Positions 43,581 through 57,300 of a stretch of 64,000 nucleotides of DNA are shown piece after piece (the stretch's first letter is position 1; each line of letters opens with the position of its first letter). Where the stretch lies: NCBI GenBank assembly GCA_905182985.1, contig CAJJDN010000031.1:520840-584839 (forward strand), written 5' to 3'. Below the pieces are notes generated by a model, which searched no databases, was not told the DNA's origin, and saw only the letters and a program-made list of their open reading frames with translations. The DNA comes from Paramecium sonneborni (Eukaryota; Ciliophora; Oligohymenophorea; Peniculida; Parameciidae). Position numbers and translations under genes: made by a program.

Positions 43581-43933
43581 GTTTTGTTTAGATGCAATTT
43601 TAAGAAAATAAAAAAAAAGAAATTGTTTTAAACAATTATTATAATATTAACAACTATAAATAAAAGTTGGAAATACATTATGATACTGAGAAGAGTTCTT
43701 CGACAAAGTAGGATATAAGATTTTCTCAACTAGAACAAATTCAATTTATGGGATGAATAATAAAAATTCTTTAAGTTTTAGAATTTAAGTTGTTTGATAT
43801 AAAACTTATTTTTATTCAACAGAATTAATGTAATGAAAAAGAAGTTTATGAATTAAACTATGAAATATCATATAAAGTTTTAGAAATAAATGAAAGATTT
43901 GTAATTAATATTAATAAGATGTTAAACTATTGA
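43581..43933 (+). pseudogene. 5'-truncated second copy of the basic multi-intron gene
   Basis: Duplicate of the 3' part of the gene at 40953-41991, starting at the N. Carries the 17-bp segment absent from the first copy. Confidence 0.7.
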
Positions 43934-43947
43934 ATAATGTTTTACTC

Positions 43948-44100
43948 TCATAAATTATATTTCAATTTCAAATATTCATATTTCTATAATTGTGATTTCA
44001 ATGTCTCTATATCTTCTTTATCTAACATAGGGACTAAGGATTTGGATTTCTCTATAGGTTTAGATTTTTCTTGATCTTTAATCTCTTTTTTGTTTTCCAT
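43948..44100 (-). CDS. small charged protein (second copy)
   Basis: Identical to 42006-42158, offset 1942 bp, inside the duplicated arm. Confidence 0.5.
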
Positions 44101-44118
44101 AAATTAATATAATTATAA

Positions 44119-45202
44119 ATGAGCCTTATTTTAAAGAATAGTGCAGCCTTTCCAGTTTTTAAACATTAAGATACTTTAGCATTTCATCGTAAAGAGCAAC
44201 CAAGCAGAACAACTAAGCGATTTCATACAGTTACTCCAATAAGACATTTGATATCTTAATCAACAAGACCTATAAATTTAACTCATTAAGGAGAATCAGC
44301 TTTTGAGAGAAGTCCTAAGGATAAACAAAAAATAACATTAACGCCTAGACCAACACATAAAAAAGATCCAAGTTTATAAGGTTATTTAGAACATTTGAAT
44401 TCTGTGAGAATATTTCGGTCTCCTTTAGTTGGTGATGCAACAATCAAAAAAATTAAAGAGGAAGTTGAATTATTTTAAACTGAAAGTTAAACTACATTAT
44501 AAAGATTTAAATCTTTAAAAGAATAAGGAGATAAGCGTAAGAAAATAAGTTTGTTGGAAACAGTACGTAATCCTTAGGCTTAATAATACAAAAGGTTTAC
44601 AGAATAACTTTATAATTTAATTCATAATCTCCATTTATTAAAGGTATATAGTTCATTTCTAAATTTAGGATTATTTAAATAACTCAAGAAAACTATTTTA
44701 AGTAGTAAAAAATCAAATTGGAATAAGAAAAAATCTTTATAGAATTCTAATTAATCCTCAGAATGAAGAGCTGTATGAATTTTCAGAGATTTCTCGTCTT
44801 TGTTGTATTAGAGATGTTCAATTTGTTAATGGAGAATCAAGAGTAATAGAAAAATTTGATTTATCTTTGTTGGATGATTTAATTTATATGACAGATTCAA
44901 TAAAATAGTTATTACAATAAAACTAATTGAAAGCTATAGAAAGGATGCGTGATAATGTACTCTTATTTATTTGAAAAAAGATTAAAGTTGAATAATATGA
45001 GATAAATAAACTAAGAGGTTAATTAGGAATGCGAGAGGAAAGTCATTAATTATCTATAGGATCTACAGCTATGAAGAGATTTAAACCTCATTTAGAGTTA
45101 GATAATATTGAATCTAGATTAGGATAGTTAAATTAAATTCCTAAGTAAGCAAGATGGACATCTTAATTACTTTGCGACATTGTAGATAGATTAAATGAAT
45201 GA
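44119..45202 (+). CDS. hypothetical protein (second copy)
   Basis: Identical to 42177-43260, offset 1942 bp, inside the duplicated arm. Probably the same locus. Confidence 0.55.
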
Positions 45203-45912
45203 TTTTTATTTATAAAATTTATAAATTTGTATTTTCATACTCATTAAAGCTTTTATTATTGAAGAATCTTTAATTTAAAGTATTAAATATTGTTGCATTT
45301 AAGAATTAGAATTCTTAAATAAGTAATATAATCAAGAAAAATAAATAATTTATTGTAAGAATAGATTAATTCACTTCATAGTTAATAGAATCACAAAAAA
45401 TGAAGTTTAATTAATGATGCTCAATTCTAAGTATCTTAAAGAGAATGAGTAACTAAATCAACAATTATTATTTTGAAGTAAATAAATGGATTTAACAGAA
45501 TAAAAATTTTATCTAAATAAAACGGGATTCATATCTAAACACACATTAGAATATATTAATAATCACTTAGTACATATATATATATAATGGCGTTCAACAT
45601 CATGAAATTATTCTATATTAGTTTTTTCAATAGAAATATTTAATATTTTGAAGAATTTAAATATATAGTTCTGGTATCACTGTAAAACTTTCTTAAGTAT
45701 TTTATACTGTTTCAAAAAACTAAAACTGTATCTATTATTTCAATAATATACATTTGAATAATCAGGATATTCTTTAGATAAGTTCAATTATTTATACATT
45801 TATTAAAAGATGGAAATTATCTTGAGATGAATTATCCTCTCTATAAATAATATCTGTATTGTTTAATATATTAGATATGCATAATGAATTCATATTTAAA
45901 ATATTTTATATA
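45203..45912. other. intergenic region with weak small ORFs
   Basis: AT-rich DNA; its first 319 bp are also found at 43261-43579. Two short plus-strand frames exist: 45486-45605 (39 residues, starts MDLTEQKFYLNKTGFISKH) and 45587-45757 (56 residues, starts MAFNIMKLFYISFF, hydrophobic). The first has fair composition; neither is secure. Confidence 0.35.
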
Positions 45913-46823
45913 TCAAAACCTATATCCTGGAATACTTGTTGTAGGAAGAGTTGGTGCATTACCAAACAAAGTCTATGGATTTTCACTCTTCTAATAGGTT
46001 TCCTATAATTGTTAAGCTTATTCACATTAGAATTCAAATATTTATCTTTAATATCCTTCAACAATTCTAAATCCTTCTTAAGCACTTTCATAAAGAATAT
46101 CTTAATAATGTTTTTTTTCATCTGATGGTACATTTGGTCTATTAATGATATCACTAATTGTTTAACTGCAACCTGGAAAGTTGTTTGCATTAAGTAATTC
46201 ATGTGCTGTGTTTAACTTTAATCTTAATTCAGATTAAGTGTAATCCATCTTATCTAAATGATTGAGAACAAATTTAAGTTATTAAGCAACTATTAATTTT
46301 TAGAATTCCATTTGAAGTGCTAACTAAAAAATCAAAAGATAAAATATATACCTCCACTTATTCTTAATTAATATTCAATCCGGGAATAGAATGACTATTC
46401 AACAAATAATGACTCTTTATTAGAGACACGTAGTTTGAAATTAAGACTTATGTTGTTACATTTCTAACCTTATCAAATGGAATCATTTCTTCTGGAGAAT
46501 GTGCATAATGACACATTTCTTAATATCTGCATGTATTATTGCTGGCATATTTGCATAATGTGGTTTTATAATTATGAATTCCCAAACTACCAGAGAAATA
46601 AACTTAAAGTAACTTAGGATCTTATAGATTTTGACTTGGTAATTAAGGTAATGGCTAAATAAATAGATCCATATTTTAATACATCATTAGGATTACGTAA
46701 TTCCCTTTCTCCATGAGCAAAATGACATCTAGATCCAATACTACAGTTTCCTGTTGTTGTCCAATGCTTACAAAGAGAAGTTTTATATTTAGGATTCATT
46801 TAGGGGGGAACCATCATAGCCAT
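45913..46823 (-). CDS. tandem CCCH zinc-finger protein (first copy)
   Basis: 284 residues after two 28-nt introns; spliced length divides by three. First finger near residues 15-40: SLCKHWTTTGNCSIGSRCHF with AHGERELR, spacing C-x8-C-x5-C-x3-H. Second finger about 50 residues later: TLCKYASNNTCRYQEMCHYA then HS, spacing C-x7-C-x5-C-x3-H. This resembles the tristetraprolin/TIS11 layout of AU-rich mRNA-binding proteins, although the linker is much longer than the 18 residues of that family. A helical middle follows, and a tail ends LFGNAPTLPTTSIPGYRF. Likely RNA-binding regulator of mRNA stability (inference). Confidence 0.9.
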
Positions 46824-47103
46824 TTTTAATTAAGTTATTTATTTTATATATTCAATTTTTAATAACAGAATATATTCTTTTTTTTATTTATTTTTCCATT
46901 TAAATATACTTGATTCTTCTNTCTATTATTTCAATAATATACATTTGAATAATCAGGATATTCTTTAGATAAGTTCAATTATTTATACATTTATTAAAAG
47001 ATGGAAATTATCTTGAGATGAATTATCCTCTCTATAAATAATATCTGTATTGTTTAATATATTAGATATGCATAATGAATTCATATTTAAAATATTTTAT
47101 ATA

Positions 47104-48014
47104 TCAAAACCTATATCCTGGAATACTTGTTGTAGGAAGAGTTGGTGCATTACCAAACAAAGTCTATGGATTTTCACTCTTCTAATAGGTTTCCTATAAT
47201 TGTTAAGCTTATTCACATTAGAATTCAAATATTTATCTTTAATATCCTTCAACAATTCTAAATCCTTCTTAAGCACTTTCATAAAGAATATCTTAATAAT
47301 GTTTTTTTTCATCTGATGGTACATTTGGTCTATTAATGATATCACTAATTGTTTAACTGCAACCTGGAAAGTTGTTTGCATTAAGTAATTCATGTGCTGT
47401 GTTTAACTTTAATCTTAATTCAGATTAAGTGTAATCCATCTTATCTAAATGATTGAGAACAAATTTAAGTTATTAAGCAACTATTAATTTTTAGAATTCC
47501 ATTTGAAGTGCTAACTAAAAAATCAAAAGATAAAATATATACCTCCACTTATTCTTAATTAATATTCAATCCGGGAATAGAATGACTATTCAACAAATAA
47601 TGACTCTTTATTAGAGACACGTAGTTTGAAATTAAGACTTATGTTGTTACATTTCTAACCTTATCAAATGGAATCATTTCTTCTGGAGAATGTGCATAAT
47701 GACACATTTCTTAATATCTGCATGTATTATTGCTGGCATATTTGCATAATGTGGTTTTATAATTATGAATTCCCAAACTACCAGAGAAATAAACTTAAAG
47801 TAACTTAGGATCTTATAGATTTTGACTTGGTAATTAAGGTAATGGCTAAATAAATAGATCCATATTTTAATACATCATTAGGATTACGTAATTCCCTTTC
47901 TCCATGAGCAAAATGACATCTAGATCCAATACTACAGTTTCCTGTTGTTGTCCAATGCTTACAAAGAGAAGTTTTATATTTAGGATTCATTTAGGGGGGA
48001 ACCATCATAGCCAT
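47104..48014 (-). CDS. tandem CCCH zinc-finger protein (second copy)
   Basis: Same sequence as 45913-46823, offset 1191 bp, in the right arm of the duplication. Probably one locus assembled twice. It is divergent from the giant gene, with 288 bp between starts. Confidence 0.85.
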
Positions 48015-48302
48015 TTTTAATTAAGTTATTTATTTTATATATTCAATTTTTAATAACAGAATATATTCTTTTTTTTATTTATTTTTCCATTTAAATATAC
48101 TTGATTCTTCTCAATTCTTAATTTACACCATTTATTTATATACCTTTCTGTAAATTCAAATCATCAACAAATACCTTAATGTAAATCAAACTTCAATATC
48201 TAAATCATAAAACATTCCATTTTAATTCTAATAGGAATATAAAAGAATATCTGATATCATTTATTAATTTTTAATTTCTTAACTTTACAATATTAATTTT
48301 TA

Positions 48303-51300
48303 ATGATGAGCATTTTAATATTAATGCTCATTAGTTTAGCCAACAAACATAATTACAATTAATACTTAGTTTTAATTGATACTGATTCAGAAACTATTAG
48401 TAATAAAATAAATTGCACAAATCAAATAATTAATAATCATTACAACCATGCTGATTCAAGCTTAGCTTATTTTTAATAACCATAAAAAGTATTACATTTT
48501 GTAGTTCAAGATTCATCATTACAGATTAAGGAAGAATATTTATAATGTGCATTACTTCAGTTATTTGAAAATCATTTAGGTTCAGTCATTGCTATACCTT
48601 TGAATTCTTTAAAAGGTTTTAGTTAGAATATTTTGGATCATATTAATATGATTAGTGAAAAATATGATATATTATTTTATATAGCCTAACATCCTTTGAA
48701 TGAGTCATATCCATAATCTAACGCAAAAATTATTTATGTTAAAAGGGAGAAATAATTTTCATCCTCAGAGCTTGCAGTTCTTTTTGCAATTAAAACAATT
48801 CTTTGATTAAACAACCAAAATTGAAATTACATCATCTGATGTTGAATCAATTTTAATTACAAATTAATGTGATAATTAAAGATTTCTTGATTTTGTATTA
48901 TAAATTATTAAATAAAATATGGTTTTTAATTACGTAATCATAGTTATGATGTCAATTTCTTAAACCTCTTGTCAGTTTTATTCTCTAGAATCAGAGTATT
49001 AATTTTTCTTTATGATATAGCAATCTTATTTATCCCTTTTATATGTAGCAAAATCTAGGAGATCTAGAAAGTGGAAATATATACAATTACAATATAAATA
49101 ACTTTGGAATTGATAGCTTAAACGACGATTTTAATATTGGAAGTATTGATTCTATCAAATATAGTTTGGGTGAATCCTATTAATTATAGTTCTTATTATT
49201 AACTCATTATGTAAATAAATGGTAATCAAATCACTGTGATATATTACAATTAACAAATCAGAATTTTAGATTATTATTATGGCTATTTATATCAATCCTC
49301 TATTTAGAATTACTGGATATATGTGTATTATTAATAAAGATCAATTTTTGGAATATATTAAATTTGTTTTATTGTAATTTATTATGGACCAAATCCTACA
49401 TGCATTGAGCTGCCACCTAATAATTACTATAATTTTGGCTTTCTTTAACCATCGATTAATTTAGATAGTTTCTTTAACTATTATTATAGTAATTTTATAT
49501 TACCTTTTGATGGATAAGCTATCTCTATTACTATTAAAAAAATGAAGATATATTAGAGTTTTAATTTTCAAATGATTGATTTAATGACTTTAATGTAGTA
49601 TATTGAACCAGAAGTGATATTAGATCTAAAAATATATGAAAGAATTCAAACCCAAATTTTAAAAGATTGGAGCGATTATTAACATATTGTATAGATGGGA
49701 AATTCATTAAACTCAGATTCTTATGATCCCCTAATAATTGTAAATGAATAAATGTTATAATTTTCAAACTAATAATACATTTAAATTGAAAATTTTAAGA
49801 TTTCCCAATCACTAACAATTGAAATTTAATTATCTTCTGATTCAATTTCAGGAGAGTTCATTATACTCTCATTAACTTCAAGAAGATTATAATCAAATAT
49901 TATAAAAATTATGGCAGATTTTAACTATTAACAGATTACAATTTTATTTTCACAGTATAGTGTATCTTTTACTAGTGGTATTGATTTTAATTAAAAGTTA
50001 ATGATTGGAATTCTAAATTTGGTTGAAATGACTGTAATTTTATTTATTTAAAATGGCTAAATATTAAATTTGAATCCTTATTTTACTTCAATCGATATAA
50101 GAGATACAGATACTTTAATTATTGGATCAATTGAAAGTATATATTGATATAAATAAAGATTTGAGTTCAGAATCATTTTATTTATCTAGTTTGAGAATTA
50201 GTAATGGATTTTACTCACCAAATTCTTATTTATATGAAGGTATTTGCACATATTCTATTAATTAATGTTTTTAGTGTTTTAATGTAATGTATATTTATAA
50301 TATCTAAGGGCTATTATTTATTTTAAGGCTAATGTGTATTATCATGTCCATCATATTATGTGTTAAATTAATAACGTTAAGAATGCATACCTAAATGTCA
50401 TCCTACATGTTTAGATTGTGATGTAGCAAATCCAAATTATTGTTTAATTTGTGCAGGTATAAGAATGAATGCACCAGATTGTAAATGTCCTGTTGGATAT
50501 TTTGATGATGGAATTTCACCAGAGTGTATTCGTAAATTTATTAAGTAAACTATTTTTAGGATATTTGCCTGATATTTCAATTGATTAAGGTATATTTGAA
50601 TTTAATTGTTTCAGTCCAAGTGACTACTATTATTAGATTAATTTTGCTAAATAATATTTGTATTCGCCTTCAGTGGCAATTAGTTTATTAGGACACATAG
50701 ATTATGATAGTAATTCTTAAAGAGAATTCTAAGTTTTTGTATCATTTGTTTAGAATAATTATTTCTAATTAAGAGTTTTATGCTCCACCTATAATGGCAG
50801 ATATAAAATTTAGTGGATAGCTGGCAAAAGTAGTAGTTTTTTAAATGTGATTCAAACAGACTATTCATTAGGATTATTTAGCTCAATTTATCTATATCCT
50901 GATATTTAAAATACTGTTTCAGGTGGAATTTTAGGATGGTGTTTGGATTCTTCTTACTATTCCTAAATAGATTTAAATCTTTAATAAGTATCGTCCTACA
51001 GTTTTTATTTTTCATCATATCAATATTTATACATGCTAAAATATCAATTTTTATATTTTGCGAATTATATTTACTATTAGTTCAATCAGGCTTTTAATTA
51101 ATAGACTTAGCAATACTACTTTCCAATAGGAGGTGCAAAAATCTTATACAATATCGATTAATTTCCTTTAAGTATACCAACATTCTTATCAATAAAAAGA
51201 ATACAGACATATAATTCTAATTTCCCTCAATATTATATCACAGAGAAGAAAAAACTAGGATAATTAGAAATAAAGATGAGAACCAAAGGATCTGTATCAG

Positions 51301-54300
51301 TAAATTACTTTGATGCTGATCTAATATATTTAGTAGTCTAATGTAATGATTCACTTAAGCCTTGTGATTATATTGAGTAGTTATAAAAGTGCAATCGAAT
51401 ACTATCAGATTGTTAATGCAGTTCATCATAATATCTTGATACATAACTAAATGTCTGTATAGATTGTGATCCTAGTTGTTTAACTTGTGACATAAATTAT
51501 GCAAACTGTTAATCTTGTTCATAAGAATCTTAAAAATAACTAATTCTTAATCCTTCCACTTATTATTATTATTGTGGATGCACAATAACTCAATATCAAG
51601 ATCCAAATGGAATTTGTTAAGCATGCGATCCTAATTGTTATGAATGTTCTATAGAATCTACATATTGTATGAGTTGTAATGATATTTATTAAATTGTGAA
51701 TCAATTTAATTAATGTGAATGTTAAATTGGTTATCTATAAACAGAATAAGGATGTTAAAGTAATATAATATATAATATATTTTAGTATGTCAATCACCTT
51801 GTTACACCTGTGAACTTACTTTAACAAATTGTTTATCTTGTGAATATCCAGGTTAAGTGATACCAACCTGTTAATGTCCTACAGGATAAAAAGTAGTAGA
51901 TGGAGTCTGTACTTAATTTTGTCCAATCTTATGTTTGGATTGTGATACTCAAAATTCATGTAATATTTGTGTTTCCTTATCAACTTTTAATATCGCATCA
52001 AATGCTTGTGAATGTTAAAATGGATATTTTAATAATAGCATAGAGTGTCAAAGTACTTATATTATTATTATTTAGTTTGTTAATCTCCTTGTGTTAATTG
52101 CATATCTTCTAATGAATGTACATCTTGTATTAACTAAACTTATTATATTGATATCACTTGCTTATAATGTATATCCCCATGTTTAGAATGCACTGCTTCA
52201 AATTATTGTCTATCTTGCATTAATAATTTATACTATTTGTCGAACAATTAATGTTTATCCTGTGTTTCACCTTGCTTAACATGTAGTGATCTCACTGTTT
52301 GTAATACCTGTGTTAATAATACTTATTATCATGATTCATTTTCACAAAATTGCTTATGTTTATTATTTATTCTAATTTTAGAATGTATTTCACCATGTTT
52401 AACTTGTGAAACTGATACATATTGTAATACTTGTATTAATACCAATTATTATTTATCTTCATCTAACACTTGTTTAAGTATGATATTATTTAATTTATTT
52501 TAGGTTGTGTTTATCCTTGTTTAACATGTTCATCTGACACTTAATGTATTGATTGTAATGTTGGTTATTATATTGATGGAAATATGATCTGCTAATGTAA
52601 ATTATTCTACTTAATTTCAGCATGTGTTCCACCTTGTCTTTAATGTTCATCTGTTGATGTATGTAACTTATGTTCTGATGGATATTTCTTAGATGCTAAC
52701 TCTATATGTCAATGTATTATATAATCTATTACATAATTGATTAGCATGCTTCAACACTTGCTTAACTTGTATAACCTCATCATCTAATTGTCTAACTTGC
52801 ATAGATTCTACTATGATAATCTCTAATGGAATTTGTGTTTGTGCATCAAACCAATATTATGATTCTCTTACTCACATTTGCCAGAGTATTATTCTCTATA
52901 TATTTATATTCTAGATTGCCATCCAACATGTACAACTTGTTCGAACTCAGATTATTGTTGCGATGCAATGTCATTCTTACAGTTTAATATATAAACAAAT
53001 GCTTGTGAATGTTAAAATGGATATTATCTTGCTGCAGTTAATACTTGCTCATGTAAAAACTTTTTATTTTATTTTATTCTATAGAATGTGTTTCCCCTTG
53101 CTTATTTTGCTCTAGTTTATCTATCTGTACAACTTGTATTAATGGATATTATCTATCATCATCATCATCTTGTTTAGGTAAATATCATATAATAACTATT
53201 TTAGTTTGCACATCTCCTTGTTTAAATTGTATTAATACATCTACAGAATGTTTAAGTTGTCTTTCAAATACTATGTTAATTGTTAATTCAACTTGTACTT
53301 GTCCTTCAAATTATTATATCAACTCGAGTCAAACAGATTGTATTCAATGTCATCCTACTTGTTTGACTTGCATTGATTCTAATCATTGTTGTTTTTCTAC
53401 TGAATTTAAAATTTTGGACTCCATCACCAATCTATGTAAATGTTAAGATGGCTATTTCGATTCTGATGGTATATGCTAATGTAAAAACATTTTCATTTAA
53501 TAATAGAATGTGATCAAAATTGTTTAACTTGTGAAACTTCTTCTACTAATTGTTTAACTTGCGTTAGCTAATTTAAATTAGACCTAACAGAATGTAAATG
53601 CATTATATCTAATTAATTTATTAATAATTTAGGATTATGTGAAAGTAATTCTATATTTTTTTATTTTAGATTGCTCAATAAATTGTTTAACTTGTTCAAT
53701 AAGTGCTAATAATTGTTTAAGTTGTGATGAAACTAAAAAATATTAACTTGTATAAGGTGTTTGCTAATGCAAAACTAATGAATACTTAAATGATAATGGA
53801 ATTTGTACTGAATGTCATAAAACTTGTCTATCATGTATAAATGGTTTAGAAATTGGATGTTTGGGTTGTATACCATCAAGAAAGATGAATCCTGAAAATA
53901 AATTATGTGAATGCAATGATGGATATTTTAAAGACGATAATAATGAATGTGTAAAATGTAACAATAAATGTGGAAAATGTTTAAATGATCATGAATGTTT
54001 AACATGTTCTGAGAATAGATCTCTTGGTTAAGATGGTGTTTCATGTATCTGTAATAATGGATTTTTTGAGAATGAGAAAGTAGTTTGTCAAAGTATAATA
54101 ATAATTTTAATATGCATAGGATGTTCTCCTCCTTGTTCTACTTGTTCAAACACATAAGATTGTTTAAGTTGTATAGATGGTAATAAATTTATTAAAATAA
54201 AAAATAGTAAATAGAGAAGTTGTGTAAAATAGATGTTAATGTTTAAAAGGGTTTTTTGAGGATGAATAGAATCAATGTGAGAGTTGTTCTAGTATAAGAG

Positions 54301-57300
54301 GAAAGGTGAATGATATTTGTAATTATATAAATTGTGGTGATGGTGAATTAACTAAAGGAGAATAATGTGATGATGGAAATAAAAATAGTAGAGATGGTTG
54401 TACAGATTGTAAAATAGATTAATTATTTACTTGTGTGAATAAGATGTTATCAAGATCAATCTGTTTTTAATGTGTTTCAAATTGTTAAACATGTTCCTTA
54501 AAAGGATTTAAAAGTTCTTGTGATGAATGTTACAGTGGTTATTTTCTAAAAAATGATGAATGTTTAAAATGTTAGGATAGTTGCCATACTTGTAAAGATA
54601 ATAAAACTTGTCTGACATGTACAATAATAGATGCTAAACCTGATGAAAAAGGTGCATGTCCAAAATGTACAAATATTAAAGGATATTATATTATTAATCG
54701 TAAATGTGTAACCAAATGTGGAGATGCAATATTAGTTGAAAGTGAATAATGTGATGATGGTAACAACCTTGATGGAGATGGTTGTAGTTCTTAATGTTAA
54801 ATAGAAAAGTATTATACTTGTAAAGAAACCTTATGTAGCAAAATACCCTAACCTTAAGTTGATGCTACTTATACAAACTCTACTACATCTGAGAGTATGG
54901 CTCTAAATTTTCCTATTGATCAAGGCGACCCTTGTATTAAAATTAATATTACCATTGACTCCTTCCTTCCAACTGATTTCTAATCAGCTATCAAGTATGA
55001 ATAAATTGATGACAATCTATCTAAATGCAACATTGATTTTTAATTCAACAAAACTATTGATGTTGGAAATCTCATACATATCTTTATTCCAGTCAAAGTT
55101 AGAACTTCTAGAAGAATACTTGAAGAAGAAACCAGAGAAATTATTATCACTCCTAGAAAAAAAATTATTTATTCTTAAAATTAAGTCTAATAAGCTGAAA
55201 GTGCTAGTAATGCTTAATCTACTCTTGGTGATATGCTCTATTTTATAGCACCTACTGCCATACTATTAGGAGGATTCAATTTCTTTTGGACTATTATGGA
55301 TATTTTAAGTTGGATCAACAATCTTTATTATATCAATATCTATTTCCCTGAAAATGTTAAAATGTTCTTTCAAAATTCAGCTTGGGGAGACTTTTAATTA
55401 TTCCCAGCCTTTTTTGTCCTTAATTAACCTTTAGATCCTTATTATATTGAAAGTCCTAAAAAATTTATGGAAAAAGGTGTTGATCCAATATTTCTTAATA
55501 ACACTTGGACTTGCTTTGCTATCATAGCAATTACTATTTCTATCGAAATTATCTCTTGTGTCATTTTATTTCTCATCGAATTAATATGGCCTCCTATCCT
55601 TTAAAAGACAACCTCATCTATACAAATTTTTTAATTAAATGAAATCAGGTAATCTAATTTATTTCATCCTTAAACATAAAATAGATTCACTAAAAATAAA
55701 AAATAAGAATTACAACCTCAAAAAATAACTGCTCCTATTATAAATTAGAAAAAAAGATTCCCCTATCTTATAGATAAAATTTATTAACCTTTACATAATT
55801 TTAAGATTAATTTCCTATCCAATCTTATTAAATCCTTAAATCTAGCCTTTTTGGATTTAGTATTAGCTATTATCCTACAATTAACTACAATCCCTAACAG
55901 TCTTATGGTTTATTAAATTGTATTTATTAATCAAATTTTGTCATATGTAAGCATTAGTATCTGTGTTGTCACTCTAATAATATCTNTCGTAAATGTGTAA
56001 CCAAATGTGGAGATGCAATATTAGTTGAAAGTGAATAATGTGATGATGGTAACAACCTTGATGGAGATGGTTGTAGTTCTTAATGTTAAATAGAAAAGTA
56101 TTATACTTGTAAAGAAACCTTATGTAGCAAAATACCCTAACCTTAAGTTGATGCTACTTATACAAACTCTACTACATCTGAGAGTATGGCTCTAAATTTT
56201 CCTATTGATCAAGGCGACCCTTGTATTAAAATTAATATTACCATTGACTCCTTCCTTCCAACTGATTTCTAATCAGCTATCAAGTATGAATAAATTGATG
56301 ACAATCTATCTAAATGCAACATTGATTTTTAATTCAACAAAACTATTGATGTTGGAAATCTCATACATATCTTTATTCCAGTCAAAGTTAGAACTTCTAG
56401 AAGAATACTTGAAGAAGAAACCAGAGAAATTATTATCACTCCTAGAAAAAAAATTATTTATTCTTAAAATTAAGTCTAATAAGCTGAAAGTGCTAGTAAT
56501 GCTTAATCTACTCTTGGTGATATGCTCTATTTTATAGCACCTACTGCCATACTATTAGGAGGATTCAATTTCTTTTGGACTATTATGGATATTTTAAGTT
56601 GGATCAACAATCTTTATTATATCAATATCTATTTCCCTGAAAATGTTAAAATGTTCTTTCAAAATTCAGCTTGGGGAGACTTTTAATTATTCCCAGCCTT
56701 TTTTGTCCTTAATTAACCTTTAGATCCTTATTATATTGAAAGTCCTAAAAAATTTATGGAAAAAGGTGTTGATCCAATATTTCTTAATAACACTTGGACT
56801 TGCTTTGCTATCATAGCAATTACTATTTCTATCGAAATTATCTCTTGTGTCATTTTATTTCTCATCGAATTAATATGGCCTCCTATCCTTTAAAAGACAA
56901 CCTCATCTATACAAATTTTTTAATTAAATGAAATCAGGTAATCTAATTTATTTCATCCTTAAACATAAAATAGATTCACTAAAAATAAAAAATAAGAATT
57001 ACAACCTCAAAAAATAACTGCTCCTATTATAAATTAGAAAAAAAGATTCCCCTATCTTATAGATAAAATTTATTAACCTTTACATAATTTTAAGATTAAT
57101 TTCCTATCCAATCTTATTAAATCCTTAAATCTAGCCTTTTTGGATTTAGTATTAGCTATTATCCTACAATTAACTACAATCCCTAACAGTCTTATGGTTT
57201 ATTAAATTGTATTTATTAATCAAATTTTGTCATATGTAAGCATTAGTATCTGTGTTGTCACTCTAATAATATCTTATTATGTTACAACAAAACATCATAT

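Larger units (their letters stand above)
41656..45521. repeat. direct duplication of about 1.93 kb around a single N, with a 17-bp indel
   Basis: 41656-43579 (1924 bp) is repeated at 43581-45521 (1941 bp). The arms match except for 17 extra bases in the right arm near 43645-43661. Pattern as at the other N positions: overlapping contig ends left unmerged, here possibly because of this indel. Confidence 0.9.
45731..48111. repeat. direct duplication of 1190 bp around a single N
   Basis: 45731-46920 is repeated at 46922-48111, offset 1191. Both arms contain the complete CCCH gene. Same unmerged-contig pattern as elsewhere in the window. Confidence 0.9.

Noticed and set aside
28986..48111. True segmental duplications of genes (CCCH protein, small genes)
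   Set aside because: Every copy pair is separated only by N and cut at contig-like ends; the simplest explanation is unmerged overlaps.
54916..55248. Plus-strand 110-codon ORF (and its copy at 56205) in the standard code
   Set aside because: Out-of-frame shadow of the giant cysteine-rich gene, whose own frame carries the membrane segments and QCDDGN repeats.
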